From Terfezia claveryi (lineage: Eukaryota > Ascomycota > Pezizomycetes > Pezizales > Pezizaceae): DNA of 64,000 nt. Positions 1-12,998 of this stretch are shown one piece after another. The translations under genes were made by a program, and so were the position numbers. The notes under the pieces were generated by a model, which searched no databases, was not told the DNA's origin, and saw nothing but the letters and a program-made list of their open reading frames with translations. The DNA lies in contig WHUX01000073.1 of assembly GCA_015179025.1 (NCBI GenBank), positions 124,001-188,000 on the forward strand, given 5' to 3'. Positions within the stretch are counted from its first letter, which is position 1, and every line of letters begins with the position of its first letter.

Positions 1-3000
1 ATTGAATAATACCGAGAAGCGAGGGATGAATGGGCCTATCTTATACCGGAAAGATTCTTAATATCCGTACTGACTGCCCCAATATTATTATTCTATACCC
101 GAGAGGTTCCCAACAATTCAACCCAGCGCTTAGAAAACCCCTGCCATTCTTTTGCCCCATGGTCGGCGATAATTTTCCAACACAGCAAATAACGTTAGTT
201 GGAACTACCGTAGAGCTGAATATTCGCCCACTTTTCCACTCTTTTGTCCAATTGCAATCGTCCCGAATAAACGTGCTAGCCTTTGCACAGAGATCGGGGA
301 ACATTTCCGATAAGCATGAGACAGCAGGGACGTTGACGTGCTCTGAGTTTAACGTACTTACATATGTACCAGTTGCAACCATCAAGTCTCATCTGACCCT
401 CGAGCGTGATTGCCTTTAAGATCTTGTAGCTCAAAATTTTCAAAACGATAACGTAATGGATAGGATGGCGGGGTTCTGAGGCGCTTTGACCTCAAAGCAT
501 GACGACGCGACAACGCGATTATGGAAAGTAATTATGTAGCTCATGTGAATATTAGGTTAGGTATCCGGTAATTCGTGGTTGAGTTTACCTACATTGGTGC
601 AGTTCATAAGTCAAAGAAAGCGCTTGCATCAGAGAAAAATCCTAACGTATACAGATGGATTGCCCTAAATTTTCTAGGCTATACCAACAAAGACTACCGT
701 ATCCTAGTTCAAATTGCTTGCCTGTATCTAGAATCTGACATAAGTTTGCAGGGCTAAACTCGGGAATGGTTGCCGAACCATGCAAAATTGCCAAATGAAG
801 GTCTTCATCATACAACAGTCCGGATAAAGGTAAGGAAATCTTAATGTGCTCTGGTTACTTAAATAATAACAGGATTAACTCCTCTAAACCAAGTTTGGTA
901 GGCGTCCAGAAGGCCAGGAGATATATATGATGGTGTGATGGTGTTCATAACTTATCAAAAGATCTCAGTTTGGCCGTACAAAGGGGCTCTCTGTCGAATG
1001 AATTTTGTACTCAGACTGGGGTAGTTACGAGCATGTCTGTGTTGCTTGCATACCTTATCGATCTACGTGGAAAGTTCCAGCATGCATGCAGGTCGTCAAG
1101 TTTAAGTTTTTACCAACGAGATTAGGTTTCCGGGATTTCAAGCTCATTTGAGAAGGGCAAATGAACAGTTTTGTAGCAGGCAGAGCCCTAGGTGGAGAAG
1201 ACTCGTGATTGATTGGCTCGCTAATTATAAGTACTGTATGTAATGTATAATTCTCCCGGGGGCTTGGAAATGTTGGTAACGTATAACCACACGATCGGTG
1301 CACATCTGAATAGATATAAATTCTGCCAAAGCGCCTTGGATCAAGAGCGAGTCCGCCGCAGGGCTGATGGATATGAGACAATAGCTTAACCGAGAAACCC
1401 GTCGTTGTATTCGCTGCTGGTGAAGTGCCATAGAAGGTTTCTCCTGAGCCATGAAACAAGATGCATTTTGGCATAATTATGAAAAACGGCAGTACTTAGT
1501 ATGTCCAGCATTTTTCGATTTCGATTTTCCTGTTTCCCCATATATGAAGCAGATGAGTACTCCGTACCTCCCTCAGATGTGCTTGGGATTGTGGCATGTA
1601 CAGTTGACCCATCTCAATCACGATCATTGCGTGACTGGTGCCATATCATGGCATGGTTCTTGGGTCATAATCCTTCGTGACAGCCGGTACCTACACAGGT
1701 CGTTCCTTACGTGTTTGAGAGGTTGATGTGCCGAATTGTCCGAGTTTGGTATTCGGCATCTTTGAGACACGCCTAGTACCTAAGTAGCAACAAGGACACG
1801 GTTCATCATGAATTCTGTGCCAAAATTCGTCTGCCTCAACCCTCATGCATAATTCAACGATACAGGACAGACATTTGCCCTTACTGACCTTGCAAAAGTT
1901 CAGGGGGGACTGTAAAGTAAGCTGCGCTATCATGACAGGGGGGGCCTGGAATTGGAATACTAGTAGAATAGCTTTGAAAATAGGAAGCAATTCCGGGGGA
2001 TGTGGATAATACGTTTTGATAATTATAGAGTGAAATCCTGCGGGCGAGTGACCTCGAGGTGGCAATATTAATCGATGGCCAACAAAACTCACTCTGCATA
2101 GTGCGATAAGGATCGTAAGTATACTCTAATACTGTGGAATGGGGATACTCCGTTTCTATCCTTGGCCTACTAAGTCCAGTAGGAAACAGAGAATTGAATC
2201 AAATACCGAAACTTTCCTTCCCAATCGTTTTGATAGCTTGAAAAAGTCGGAGATTTCACGGACTAACTCTGGGTGAACCTAAGACATAAGACAGGCCATC
2301 CAATAATATCAAAGGAATACCTAAAAATCGAAACTCAACTCAGGCTTTTGGGGAAAAAAAGTTTTGTCATTGCTTTTGTGGGTAAATAACCCCGGTGAAA
2401 AAAAAAAATTTCCTGCTGATCCACAATATCAATGTTAATTTGGACAGCAATTTAGCGAGAGCGCGTATCCTGGCATCTAATTCTTGCTCCGTACGCGACC
2501 ATATATGTACCACTGACTTTCTTACCCCCACTCAATTAATGAAACATTCTTTGTTTATACAGTTGCTGAGATGATATCGTAAAACAGGTAGATGGGCATT
2601 AAACTCTAGAATACGGATCCCCGCAATTCTAGATTGGTCATCTTGTAACTGAGCTGGTCTCTTGATCCGGACCCAATTTGCATGATTTGGAGGTTGGCAC
2701 ATGACCTCATTTAACTACTGTCTACGCCTGCAAGTGGTTGATAAATTCATGTAAGCATTGACCTGTAACTTATGAAGCTGAGATAACGATCAGGGCTACA
2801 GGGGCGCAGTTGAAATTACATACTCTGCTGGAAAAGGCATTTGCTAGATAAAAGTGAATATTCAAATATGGCTTCGCTACGTACCTCGAGGCTTGCGCGC
2901 AAAAACCTCGCACGGTGAACCCCAACGGTCTCAAGATCATGTTCGGTCACACCCCTTCAATTTAGCATATGCCGCACCTGAATTGCTGTGGTATGGTTTC

Positions 3001-3182
3001 AGTTTGAAGTATCCTAGTAGCCGTCCTCCCCCGCTTCTGGTACCGAAAGCATAGGTCGAACCTTTAAGGGGAGGCTTCAGGACCCCGTCATGACCTTAGG
3101 CCGATCGCGGGTATAGATTAGTAGCTGTCGTATGAGCTTTTTTGCTCTCAGATAGAAATGCTTTAACAGTTGACTATTCAAT
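1..3182. other. No recognisable gene
   Basis: Several open frames of 60-140 codons occur on both strands, but they overlap each other, lack any motif I recognise and have no consistent intron structure. I see no transposon ends or tandem repeats. Treated as intergenic or unrecognisably decayed sequence. Confidence 0.5.
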
Positions 3183-3266
3183 GACTGATTGGCGCAATGG
3201 TAGCGCGTTTGATTCCAATCTATGGATTATATCAAAAGGTTGCGTGTTCGAGTCACGTATCGGTCA
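3183..3266 (+). tRNA. tRNA-Trp (CCA) with a 12-nt intron
   Basis: The sequence folds as a cloverleaf. The acceptor stem pairs GACTGAT with ATCGGTC (one U-G pair), followed by discriminator A at 3266. The D stem is GCGC/GCGC around AATGGTA. The anticodon stem TTTGA/TCAAA encloses a loop with anticodon CCA at 3215-3217. A 12-nt intron lies at 3219-3230, directly after position 37, the canonical place for nuclear tRNA introns. The T arm is GCGTG-TTCGAGT-CACGT. Internal promoter boxes are visible: A box around 3190-3200, B box around 3246-3256. A T-rich stretch near 3294-3301 may terminate Pol III. Spliced length is 72 nt. It decodes UGG. Confidence 0.9.
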
Positions 3267-4970
3267 GTACCGTAGCTTTTGTAGTGCCATCGCATATTTT
3301 TTGTGATTATTGTTCTTGTGCATCCCACAGTGGGGGGGGTATGGGTGCCAACTAGACTAGACTAAGACTACCTTTCAATTCCTAGCTGATGGCGCAGCAT
3401 AATCTAGCAAATACCGGCTTCTAGTCTGGTTGGCACAACACCGGCTTCTTGGGTTTTTCATGCTCCATTTCATTACTGTCAGAGTCGGACTCCAAAACTG
3501 AGTGTTTAATACCATATATTTGTATATATGTACGCCGAGTTCGGCCATCATGATTTTGCAACGTAACCCAGTGAGCGAGCTAGCAACCTGCCCGTACCTA
3601 TGCACTTCTTATTCACAAGTCGGTACGCCTTTGAATGCTAGAACATTAGCTGCCTTGGGAGTGTATAGATCTACAACATTTCTTTTATTTGATACGCTCC
3701 TCTTTTCCTCATATCTCCTTGTTGTTGAGATATTTACATTTAAAATTCCCTTCTAATATAGGTCGAGACGTTACAGAGTGGGTTGCTCAAATTGCCGAAT
3801 GCAAAAAAATAGACTGGTTCATAGCACTATATTCGGCAAGGTAGCGATTTATTTTTGCTTAATGCCATAGGAAATAGACCTTTATTGTGGGTATATTCTG
3901 CAATTCTGCCATGTAGGCTCAACGTGTATTACCATTATTTTCAAATTATGGGTATATTTTTCTCGTTTTGTTTTTATATACCCTACCTTATGTTCTCAGT
4001 AAACCTGTTCGGCCCATGACTTAGCCCTGTTACCCTGAACTTATGTTATTATCTAGGTCACATGTCCTCTTTCGCTAATTAAGTTGCTGTATCATAGAGT
4101 ATATTTGAAAAATTCAGGAATATTGAATAATTTCCTCACGGGATTGCGCAAGCTAGTCGTACGCATCCGCCGCAGGAGAATAATTCGAGAAGTTGTGCGA
4201 TTAATGTCTGTGGGATAAAATCAACATTGTATTAGGCCTTGCCAACTACCTGGCGAGGTAGGCTCTATTTAAAATAGGGACAACCGGAACACCTGGATTA
4301 GTTGCCTGATAGTCTACGGGAGGAATATTGAATCTCAAATAAACACCTTTTAAAATCTACGGAGTATGGCAAGAAGAATCTCTGGACTGTTCTCATCTAC
4401 CCTCAGTTTCGCCTCACGTACCGAATTGGGACGAAATTTCAGCAGTATCGTCCGGAGACACCGTATAATTTCGAGAATTTGGAGCTATACCGGTACGTGG
4501 TTGAATTTTTGTTACCCTGAAGGCGACCACTGGAGGTCTCTGAAAGGTGAATTCATTCTAATCACGCGGGCTGCGAGTGATATTATAGTCCTCGATATTT
4601 CATTCCGGACTTGTAATGATTGGAAATCATAAAGTATATAAATTCTATTCTCGACAATAGTTTAGTTTAGCGGGTTAGATGCTGCATATTTGGCTCGGAG
4701 GGGATAAGGTGAGTAAGAAGAACTACCCCTGTGGGCGTATATGCGAATGGGAGGACGCTTTACACTGCATTGCTGTGTCCATGGTCTACTTCCTAGTGGC
4801 AATTAAGTATGTATTAATTGAATCCATTCTACCATGTAGGGAGATCATTATAACAACTGGTGCAGATGATTTCTTGTGGTTTGATCACTAGAACGGCCTC
4901 CCCCTCAGGCCACTACCTTTGAACATATTACTCGATTGTTGACAGTGTCAGCTGTTAGCCCAAGCGCCAA
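3267..4970. other. No recognisable gene
   Basis: AT-rich intergenic DNA. The open frame at 4366-4632 (88 codons) shows no recognisable domain and no conserved-looking intron signals. No repeats were noticed apart from the T-rich end that belongs to the next element. Confidence 0.5.
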
Positions 4971-6170
4971 CACTTTTTTTATTTTTATTTTTATTTTTTA
5001 AAATCTATCGTCTATGGAGCCTAAGGCTATGAGACGGCCCCGTTCCCTCATCTTAAAAGACTTAGTACATCCACGAGACAACGGATTGCATGAACGCCCA
5101 GCTTCCCGAACCAAGGAAAATCAACCAAAATAACCCCTACTTCCCCCGCCACGCCCCCCAAGGGGCCCCCCAGAAAGAAAGTCCTCCTTCGCCACGCCCA
5201 ATCCCGGCCCTCCCCTTCCCAAAGCCCACTACTCATACCAGGTCCAGGTTGGCGAAGAAGGTCTCAGCCAAATCCTCTATAGCTTCCTTCCCCCCGCCCT
5301 TCACCTTCTTGACCCACCTCTTCCTATCATCCACCTCTTCCCAGGTGCTCCATCTTCTACCTAACCCTTCCCCATACCTGCAGGTTAGCCACATGCCAGC
5401 CCGTCTCTGCTTGTTCCCCACACCTTCGGCATCTAGGATCAACCGAGTCGTCCAGCTTAGCACTCCAGGATTGGAGATTCCCCTTTCCTGTCCTGCAGTG
5501 GACGAAGTTTACCCTTGCCCTCCTACCCCACCTGACCACTCTTCCTGTCCCAGTCCCCATTACTATCCTTTCCTTCTCCCGCCTCCTCTTCCATTCTTGT
5601 TTCAGGCCTCCCTCTGTGATCTGAAGGGCTAGGGGTTCCATTTCCTCCGCCCCTGCCTTGGCGAGGGTACTGTAACCGCTCGCTCATTGCCCGGTATGCC
5701 CACATGAGCTTTCACCCAACCGAGTCTAACCGATCCCCCACCTGTGGCCTCCTGCCTCGCTCTTATTGCCTGACTAATGCTCACTAGGTCAGCTGTCCTT
5801 GCTTTGCCTTTCTTGCCTGCGTTCTTGATTGCCGCAACGGTCAGTATCAAGACTCTCCATTCTAGTAGCGCAGTTGACAGAGCTCTCTCAATCCCGCCAC
5901 CTCCCCATCCCAAACGGTAGAGATTCTTCCTAGGCCTACGCTCCCCTGTATACTTCTACCCTCCGAGCACCAACCACCCCCCACTCGCCCATCTTCTCCC
6001 ATACTGCCATCGGTGTATATGACAACTGCATCCTATCTAATGGTATCAATTCTCCTTACCCATTTGTCTTGTTTATCCTCCTCAGTCAGACCTAAGTCCA
6101 CTATTGGGATATCCATAACTGGGGAAAGCTCCAACACTACTAAAACCCATTTGGGCTCTCAGGATACTTC
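4971..6170 (-). mobile_element. 5'-truncated Tad-like LINE, 3' end with RNase H
   Basis: Read on the minus strand, this is the 3' end of a non-LTR retrotransposon. An RNase H domain starts near 6020 with the catalytic motif YTDGS and continues to VKAHVGIPGNERA near 5690. It then passes through at least one frameshift into a Cys-rich zinc-knuckle segment (CRRCGEQAETGWHV, about 5410-5380) and ends DLV-stop at 5233. About 230 bp of 3' UTR follow, then a (TAAAAA)n-type tail seen as T-rich plus-strand sequence at 4973-5001. No reverse transcriptase remains, so this is a typical dead-on-arrival 5'-truncated copy. The 5' boundary near 6170 is where LINE-like reading ends and is approximate. Stops and frameshifts mark it as inactive. 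Confidence 0.75.
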
Positions 6171-6895
6171 ACCGAGTAGTATCCACGATCGCGTAGCTTT
6201 GTCTGGTACATGGGTAGCACAATATGCCACTGTGCATATGCATGTAGCCATTCATAAAACCATGCCACCACCATACCGGTATTATGTACTGGAAGTTATT
6301 ATAAGTTACGAAGCACTGGCGCGCAGGGTAATGAAAATATTCGTATAGAATGTATATATATACTAGAATATGGCCCTGCCAGGAGCCATCCTATCAGGAC
6401 TACCTAGTAGGTTACAAGTACCTACCATGCTCTGGTGGCAATTTCAAACACTGACTCTTGTCCTGGCTCAAGTTGCCAACACACAGAAAGATGAATAGAA
6501 CACGCCCTTCCCGGAGCCCCTCATCTGGGCCCTAGGGCCCGGAATACCTAGACAGAGATTCCCTACAATAATAGGAGATCTAGTTGGACATTGATTCCCA
6601 GTTGGTTCGTTCGGCTTTCTTTTGATACACCTATAGTCCAACATAACTTGATGACCTTTCTGTTCCGCCGGGTCACGGGCCATGCGCCCTTGTTGTTCGT
6701 CAGGTAAGGACTGGCCCCTCGATCTAGAGGTTTGGCAGCCACCCTATATAGCAGCGCTTATTGCTGTACAGTACCATATAATCCACTAGTGAGGGTTGAT
6801 GTCTGCGCCTCCAGATATGTTTACCATAGCAATCGTATGCGGCTGCATCTAGGGCAGTACCATATTTACCTCTGTAAGATTGTCACCCACGCCTC

Positions 6896-7050
6896 TTTTT
6901 CTGTTTTTCTAAAAGAAAAATTACTCATATGCTGTCCCATTTGGGGGACCATCATGGGCCACCTGGAAACCCGGGTGGATTCAGGGACAAGGCAAGTTAA
7001 TCTGCCAGGTCCGGCACTAAATACACGAACTTGGGTGGGTCGGGGCCCCA
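6896..7050 (-). repeat. 3'-end fragment of a second LINE family
   Basis: About 100 bp (6939-7016), with a run reading AACCCGGGTGGATTCAGG, is closely repeated at 16470-16545. Both copies are flanked on the low-coordinate side by T-rich sequence, as expected for minus-strand retroposon 3' ends with A-rich tails. The copy at 16.4 kb is attached to LINE coding sequence, so this one is best read as a severely 5'-truncated copy of that family. Confidence 0.5.
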
Positions 7051-7324
7051 TGCCAGAATAGTGGGCGATGCCACTTAACATTTTTCATCCTTACTCCTTT
7101 TTTTTGGTGTGTCTATATATCCAGTCGGCGTCTTGGGGCCATGGAACCAGCATAATGCGCCCCTGTGCCAGAGGAGGGTGAATTGAACTTTATGAAGTAA
7201 TAGAGTGCTATTGTTCGTTCTTAAAATTACTCGCGGCATTGGTATTGTGCAGAGCGCCGTAATAAGCTAGCTATCTCCATCCAGACGATTACTATTTTCC
7301 TGGCTCACAGCCCATCAAAATTAC

Positions 7325-9602
7325 TTAATACCCAGCCCACCAAGTCCCATTGCCACTACGATCTGATGAATCCCACACCAACTTCGAACTCGAATTCAAA
7401 GGCCGTTTGGGCCAAACAACCCCCCCACCCAAATTATTCTTGCCAACTTTCTCTCCCAGCCCAGTCCACAGCCTCATGTGCTCTATCGTAATAGTCTCAT
7501 CATCATCACATTCGGGCTGGGCTCCCTCATCCTTCTCCACATAGAACCCTATACCCAGGCTATCTTCTCGCCATGGATATACCCTCGTGGTAGCGGCAAA
7601 ACGGTCATTGACAAAGATCTCAATCAAGGAGCCATCAACAAAGATCTCAACATTAATATCCTCCTCTGCATTAGTCCGGGCAAGAATTAGTGGCCGAAAA
7701 TGTCCCCAAACAGTACTATTCCCGAGGATGTTCGTGGTGACAAGTTGAGAAGATTGTTCACGGTGAATCGCGATTCTATGTTTTTGAGGGTGATAGATTA
7801 TCTTTGTCTGCTCTTCTCCATCAGGGGATGCTCTGACCACAAAGCCGAGTTCGGAAACGGCCTTTCCAACGCGGGAGATGGTCGTTGATAGCGAAAACCG
7901 ATCAGATTGAATTATATTACCGTATTTATCTTTAAGCATCTCAACGACTCCGGATTCGCGTTCTCCCCAGTAGAATGTATAGGCTCCAATGGCAGTTCTC
8001 CTCAAGGTGCGAACGACTTCTGGGAGGGGGCGGAATCCCTTAGTGGAGGCTGTTAGGAGGGTATTTTCCCCATACCTCACCTTGGATTCGTTGACGATGA
8101 AGGGGCCCTTCTTGGAGAGGTATTTATCCACAGTGTCTACAACTCCGTGAATAGTCTTCACAAACAACTCCCTTGGTAGTCCCAATGCACCATTATATCC
8201 GATCGCTCTTGATAATGGTAAATTGCCATTAATCTCATCCTGCGACCATCCCCACTGAACTCTCCTATCCTTATGTTTCTTATCCAAGAACGACGTCATT
8301 GCATAGAGATTCCCCCAATCCGAAACCCCCGCCGCGATAGGTTCATACGACACAGAACCATTTTCTCTAGTGGTGACCTTCCCTTCATTCCAAAGAGACC
8401 ATCTGTCATGCCCTTCAATACTTCCTCCCTCGGCACCGAAATTGGTAAAGTACCTTTCTGTTCCACCGGCCTCCCCTTTGAGAGTGTAGAATCCGACAAC
8501 CTCGAAGTTGAAGCCCTGGGAACCGGAGATTTCAACTCCGTCGGTGGCGAAGGTTTCGTTCATTCCGGGCTCCCAGAGGGCTCCGAGAAAAGTCCATTTG
8601 GTGAGGTCGGAGGAGGGAGCGGAGTATAGGGGCATACGAGGACCGACGTTCTTGATACCGCTCCCTAATACCAAGTAGAAGTGGGGTTCTTTATGGTTGA
8701 GGAGGGTGTCGAGCTCGGGGAAGGGCTTGAAAAAGGGATCTCTCCAACCAGTAATCTGTATTAAATAGAATTAATAAGTGATCTCAAACACCAAATTCCA
8801 CAAGAGGAAGAAAATGACAACATACATTCCACCCAGCCGGTGGTGCCGGTATAACTGGATTCTGCTCATATCTCTGCCACGACTTCCCCCCATCCTTGCT
8901 AGTTGCATACGCTTGCTTCTCCGTCCCGGGATATACGGAAGTTTCCAGTTTGTAGGGAGAGCACTGATAGCAGTGTAGAACATTAACAAGGTACCATCCC
9001 GCTCTCCTTTTAGGTTTACAGGCTGAGCAGTTCCTGAGAAAACACCAAGTTTATCATAGGGTTCCCCGTTGAGATTTCCGACTAAGGCCTGGGAAGAGCC
9101 ATCTCTCCAGTCGTGAATGTCGGTCCAGGTGATGAGATCTTTGGAAACGGCGTGGCCCCAGGACATGTTGCCCCACACTGGAAGAGAGTGAGTTAATCTT
9201 GTTATTGAAACAATGCTGCTGGGTCACATACTGACGTGGTTGGGGTACCATTGGTACATGAGATGGTATTCGTGCCTGGTAGGATCATACATAGCACCAC
9301 ATGGGTCCTATACATATCAATTTGAATCTTAGTAAACATACACATGGATCATTCAATGTGTGATAGAGATAAATTTGAAATAGTAAACTTACATTCATCC
9401 ACCCCGCAGGAGCCGCAAAATGGTATCTTGGTCTCCATTTTTCAAACAAAGTATTGTTTCCCAGAGTCTCAAGGTTATTGATATCAACTGTCCTCTTGTC
9501 AAATCCAGCAGCTGGAGTGGACAGAGCCTCAGCGCCGGCAGCAAGGAGCAGTGCAAGCTTTAAAATTGAAGCCGAACCTACCAATTTGGAGAAGCTCACC
9601 AT
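7325..9602 (-). pseudogene. Secreted GH32 beta-fructofuranosidase-like gene with a 1-nt frameshift
   Basis: This is a glycoside hydrolase family 32 gene (invertase/fructosyltransferase type), acting on sucrose or fructans outside the cell. Exons on the minus strand are 9602-9393, 9307-9232, 9177-8826 and 8755-7325, with introns of 85, 54 and 70 bp and GT/AG borders. The start gives a signal peptide (about 27 residues) and a Kex2-like KR site at residues 36-37. The nucleophile motif WMNDPCG spans intron 1. The RDP motif is in GWRDPFF at the start of exon 4. The likely acid/base Glu is in FEVVGFYTL, where many relatives have EC. The C-terminal beta-sandwich is complete, ending TWWAGY. Exon 3 is one base short: at about 8932-8936 (PYIPG then TEKQ) the frame shifts. 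With one base added the product would be 689 residues. Either a recent null allele or a sequence error. Confidence 0.85.
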
Positions 9603-9690
9603 TATGTCAATATAAAAATCTCAATAACAGAGGAAGTTCCGGTGGTAGTAGTATAACTAGTAGTCGCCTGGTGAACCCAACTCCCGTGCC

Positions 9691-10040
9691 ACTCACGAAA
9701 GGAGCCGTTGCTGCTTATATACAGGATGAGCTAAATACCAGTACATGAGCTAACTTCCAGTACCTAGAATATTTGTATCTAATTCCAATCCCCGGAAAAG
9801 ACCTCTCGCACTTCTATATCCGATTTCACCCCACCCGTCACCCACGAAAGGAGCCGTTGTTGCTTATATACAGGAGGAGCTAAATACCAGTACATGAGCT
9901 AACTTCCAGTACCTAGAATATTTAATATTTAATTCCAATCCCCGGAAAAGACCTCGCACTTTTATATCCGATTTCTCCCCAGCAGTCACCCAGAAAGGAG
10001 CCGTTGCTGCTTATATACAGAATGAGCTAAACACCAGCAT
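9691..10040 (-). promoter_or_regulatory. GH32 promoter unit repeated 2.4 times in tandem
   Basis: A unit of about 147-150 bp begins near 9694, 9840 and 9988; the third copy is cut short near 10040. On the minus strand each copy has a TATA-like TATATAAGC (first copy about 9713-9721, roughly 115 bp upstream of the ATG). The first two copies also have CCGGGG (9789-9794; 9940-9945), which fits the CreA consensus SYGGRG, next to a CCAAT pentamer on the plus strand (9784-9788; 9935-9939). CreA is the fungal carbon-catabolite repressor, and a CreA site is plausible for an invertase-type gene. Binding is inferred from the motif only. Confidence 0.65.
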
Positions 10041-11080
10041 GCTGTTGCGGGGTAGTGTCTCTCAGCCTAGGTGGTGCTTACCAGATTACCTATAGAGACA
10101 GGTGCACCAGGGGTAATATATTTCCCCAGCCTGGAGTGCTACTACATGTATGGAGTGCAAGAAGGATCAATAATTCAAAGGAAAATTGCTCTTTAATGAG
10201 ATAGCAATGTACCTAGGCACTCATCTAATTGATTACCGGGAATTCCTCTGTCTGCAGCTAACTCGAGATATAGATCTGGAACATGCACTTAGTTCAGCGA
10301 TCTGAGGCTGTATTACGGTAATATCAATGACGTCCACAAAATACCATCTGATACACGATATGCTAATCTTCGTATTTGCCTATGGTCACAACTATCTCCC
10401 TCCTCTCTCCATTCATTTGCTCGAGCCTATAACTAGATAGGGTTAGAAGGCGGTGGATAGCCCGACTTTCAATTCTCAGACTGCTGTTTTCTCTAGTTTC
10501 CATTTTAATAGATCAGAAATATATAGAGCTACCATGATCTTAATCTGAGCTCACCAGACTACGAGTCTTCAGCTAGTGATACATACCAAAAACAGCTTGA
10601 ACCATAATTTCCTGCAATTGGCGATCGCATATGCGCAATATGTATTTCGCATTTGTGCTGCATTGCCCCCTGTAAATGTAACTTGCCGAGAAGCCACAAA
10701 AGTAACCAGAATTATGTAATTGATATTTGGATTTACCGTTGAACCTAGGTATACCGACGGCCAAAATCTGATCCCTGCCTGCCGTCCGGTTTAACTCAGG
10801 ATCCGGTTAAGCAAATTTTTTGCAGCGCTGTGGCGGGGTATCCATTTTGATTTATTTGCTAACTACCGTAGTATTCTGATATTCATTGGGAGTGGGAAAA
10901 TGCTATGCATCGTGAGTTAATTGGTTGGCATCACAAATATCTTCCGAATTTACAACAAGCAGCTACTATCAGTAGCTATATGCTTACTTTCGGAACTGAA
11001 GATGTTACAGACCAATGACAGTACTAGATCCTGGAATTGGGAAAGTGCAGAAGCATGGTCATTCAGGCTGGAATTCCTCA
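10041..11080. other. No recognisable gene
   Basis: Intergenic sequence beyond the triplicated promoter. I see no coding signature, tandem repeat or transposon end here. The small minus-strand frame at 10573-10764 looks random. Confidence 0.45.
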
Positions 11081-11089
11081 GTAACCTGT

Positions 11090-11638
11090 TACCGGAGGAA
11101 CATCAGGAATTCTACCAGTTGATGAATCTGTATCTCCAGAGGTACCGACAGTTTCAGAAGCTCTTTCACAGCTTGATGATCTTGCTACATTTTTCCAAAC
11201 TCTCTCCGTTTCGACACTCTCTTTCCCTTATTCCCAGCGCCAAATACAAGTTTCCGACATGGTTGAGACAGTTCTGTGAGTGTACAATATACTATCGGTG
11301 TTTGGGCAAACCTAGCACCCAGTGATCATGTTTTGTCTTAGCGGTTACACTCTCCAACACTTCTTCAGGCCCAGGAAGGTTTAAAACACTATCAAGCTAC
11401 TACTAAGGTCCAGAAGCAACTTCGGGTTTTTTGGCCTTCGAAGTGGATTCGGCTTACCTAGGTATATTTGTATGTAATAATAAGTATGTTTTAAGATCAA
11501 TTTTCCACTCCGGTCCGGTTCTTCTACAGTCCGGTATAACGAGGAAATTTGGGTAGGAAACTAAAAATCCATCCGAGGCCGTCCGTTATAGCAAGGTTTC
11601 CGCTATAAAGAGTTCCGGTATAGCTAGGTTCAATTGTA
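11090..11638 (+). mobile_element. pogo/Fot-type transposon, 3' remnant
   Basis: In plus-strand frames the stretch 11110-11275 contains PTVSEALSQLDDLATFFQTL, which resembles the C-terminal region of CENP-B/pogo-like DDE transposases. A second block near 11350-11460 (QEGLKHYQATTKVQKQ and following) ends at a stop at 11460. About 70 bp further, 11526-11638 looks like a terminal region: CCGGTATAACGAGG and CCGGTATAGCTAGGTT are inversely related and the element would end in a TA dinucleotide at 11637-11638. No left end or catalytic core was found. The coding blocks lie in different frames, so it is dead. Confidence 0.45.
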
Positions 11639-12996
11639 CAGAAAATGCCCTTCATTACATGCGGAGTGGTTTTACATTCGCGATCGCAATATACATACTT
11701 AATGTATGTTCTTGGCCGCGCCCCTAACTGTAAATATAAGCCTCCCAGCACATGCGCCACAGCAGGCTGACGGGAATTCAGTACGGTCAAGAAACCCGGT
11801 CAATGTCTTAATATAAAGCTCTGATTTGAGTAAGATAGTAGAAATTCACTGGTGAAAGGAAGGTTGAGGAAGTTTTTGGTATATGTTGATGTGATTGTGT
11901 GAGCTCGAGGGTAAGTAGTCAAACGGTAGTGGATGACATTGATATTCGAAGGAAGCAGTGAATACCTATAAAGGAATGGTCCACCATGCTATAATTATTA
12001 ATAGTGAGGTGGATATCACTCTTCCTAGATCTGAGATTAGATACAATCTTAGCATTTAATAAATAAACTACCATAAGCTGCCGACCCCTCCCGTGATGGA
12101 GGTCTTTAGTCCTATGTCGCTCTTCTTGGAAGGGTCAAATGATTGTCCCATGTTTTCTACATCGAACCCATGGCTAGCTAAAGCAAGAAATTGCGCAAAT
12201 GCAAAGTCTGGAAATACTTAATAATTGTTTCCAACATTGTTTCGACAATAAGAACATTATTTTATATCTGTACGTCGGGCAAATTCTCCCTTGTGGCATC
12301 TTCATAGACTAGATTTCGGCCCCGTAGTACCGTAATAACATGCCTCAACTTAGCTGCCACCTCTATGCACCAGTTCTCACCAAATCCCGGCACATCGGCC
12401 AGAGGATTATGAATATCCTTGGTTAACCTCGCAAAAAAATTGACAAGATCTGTTCGAGAGTCGGTGGACTTCAGAAAATAAAATATTCTTTGGCTAGAGA
12501 GTAGTTTACTGGGCTTTCTTGAAGCTTATGGCCAGAATTTTACAATTACCAAACGACCCTCAAAATTTTCCTCGGATAACACCTTCCCTCCATGAATATA
12601 AGTTGCTAGGAAGGCTGCTACTGGCAATCGTTGATTTTTTCCCCTGTTTGGGCCGGGGCCGATTCCGTAAGAACGATAGTACGATAGCTGGTAGCTTGCT
12701 AATAGTCCTCATAATCCCCGAGTTGATGCATCGGATTTTGTTATTGGCTAGACCATAGAAAGGGTAAGAGTAGGATAGACCCTCACGAAGCTCGTCAAAT
12801 CAATACCTGGCGCCGCGAACTGGAGATCCTATGAGTTAACAATCATGCCATTTTTGATAAGCTATAGATTATTAAATCCCAGGAAACTGGAGGATACAGT
12901 TTAAAACGATATCTTTCGGTTCGCTACACGAAAACGGTAACTGTGATACTTGTAGTGAGACCTTCATATTCTACTGATCATGAGTGGGTAGCCATG
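11639..12996. other. No recognisable gene
   Basis: Nothing supportable was found. The open frame at 12519-12758 (79 codons) lacks a recognisable domain. Confidence 0.45.
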
Positions 12997-12998
12997 TA

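Noticed and set aside
30..2100. Overlapping open frames of 60-140 codons on both strands
   Set aside because: No domain, no start context, mutual overlap; treated as chance frames.
4366..4632. 88-codon plus-strand frame
   Set aside because: No recognisable motif or intron signals; likely chance.
10921..11325. 134-codon ORF as a gene
   Set aside because: A different frame over the same bases carries pogo-transposase-like C-terminal sequence, so this frame is a shadow.
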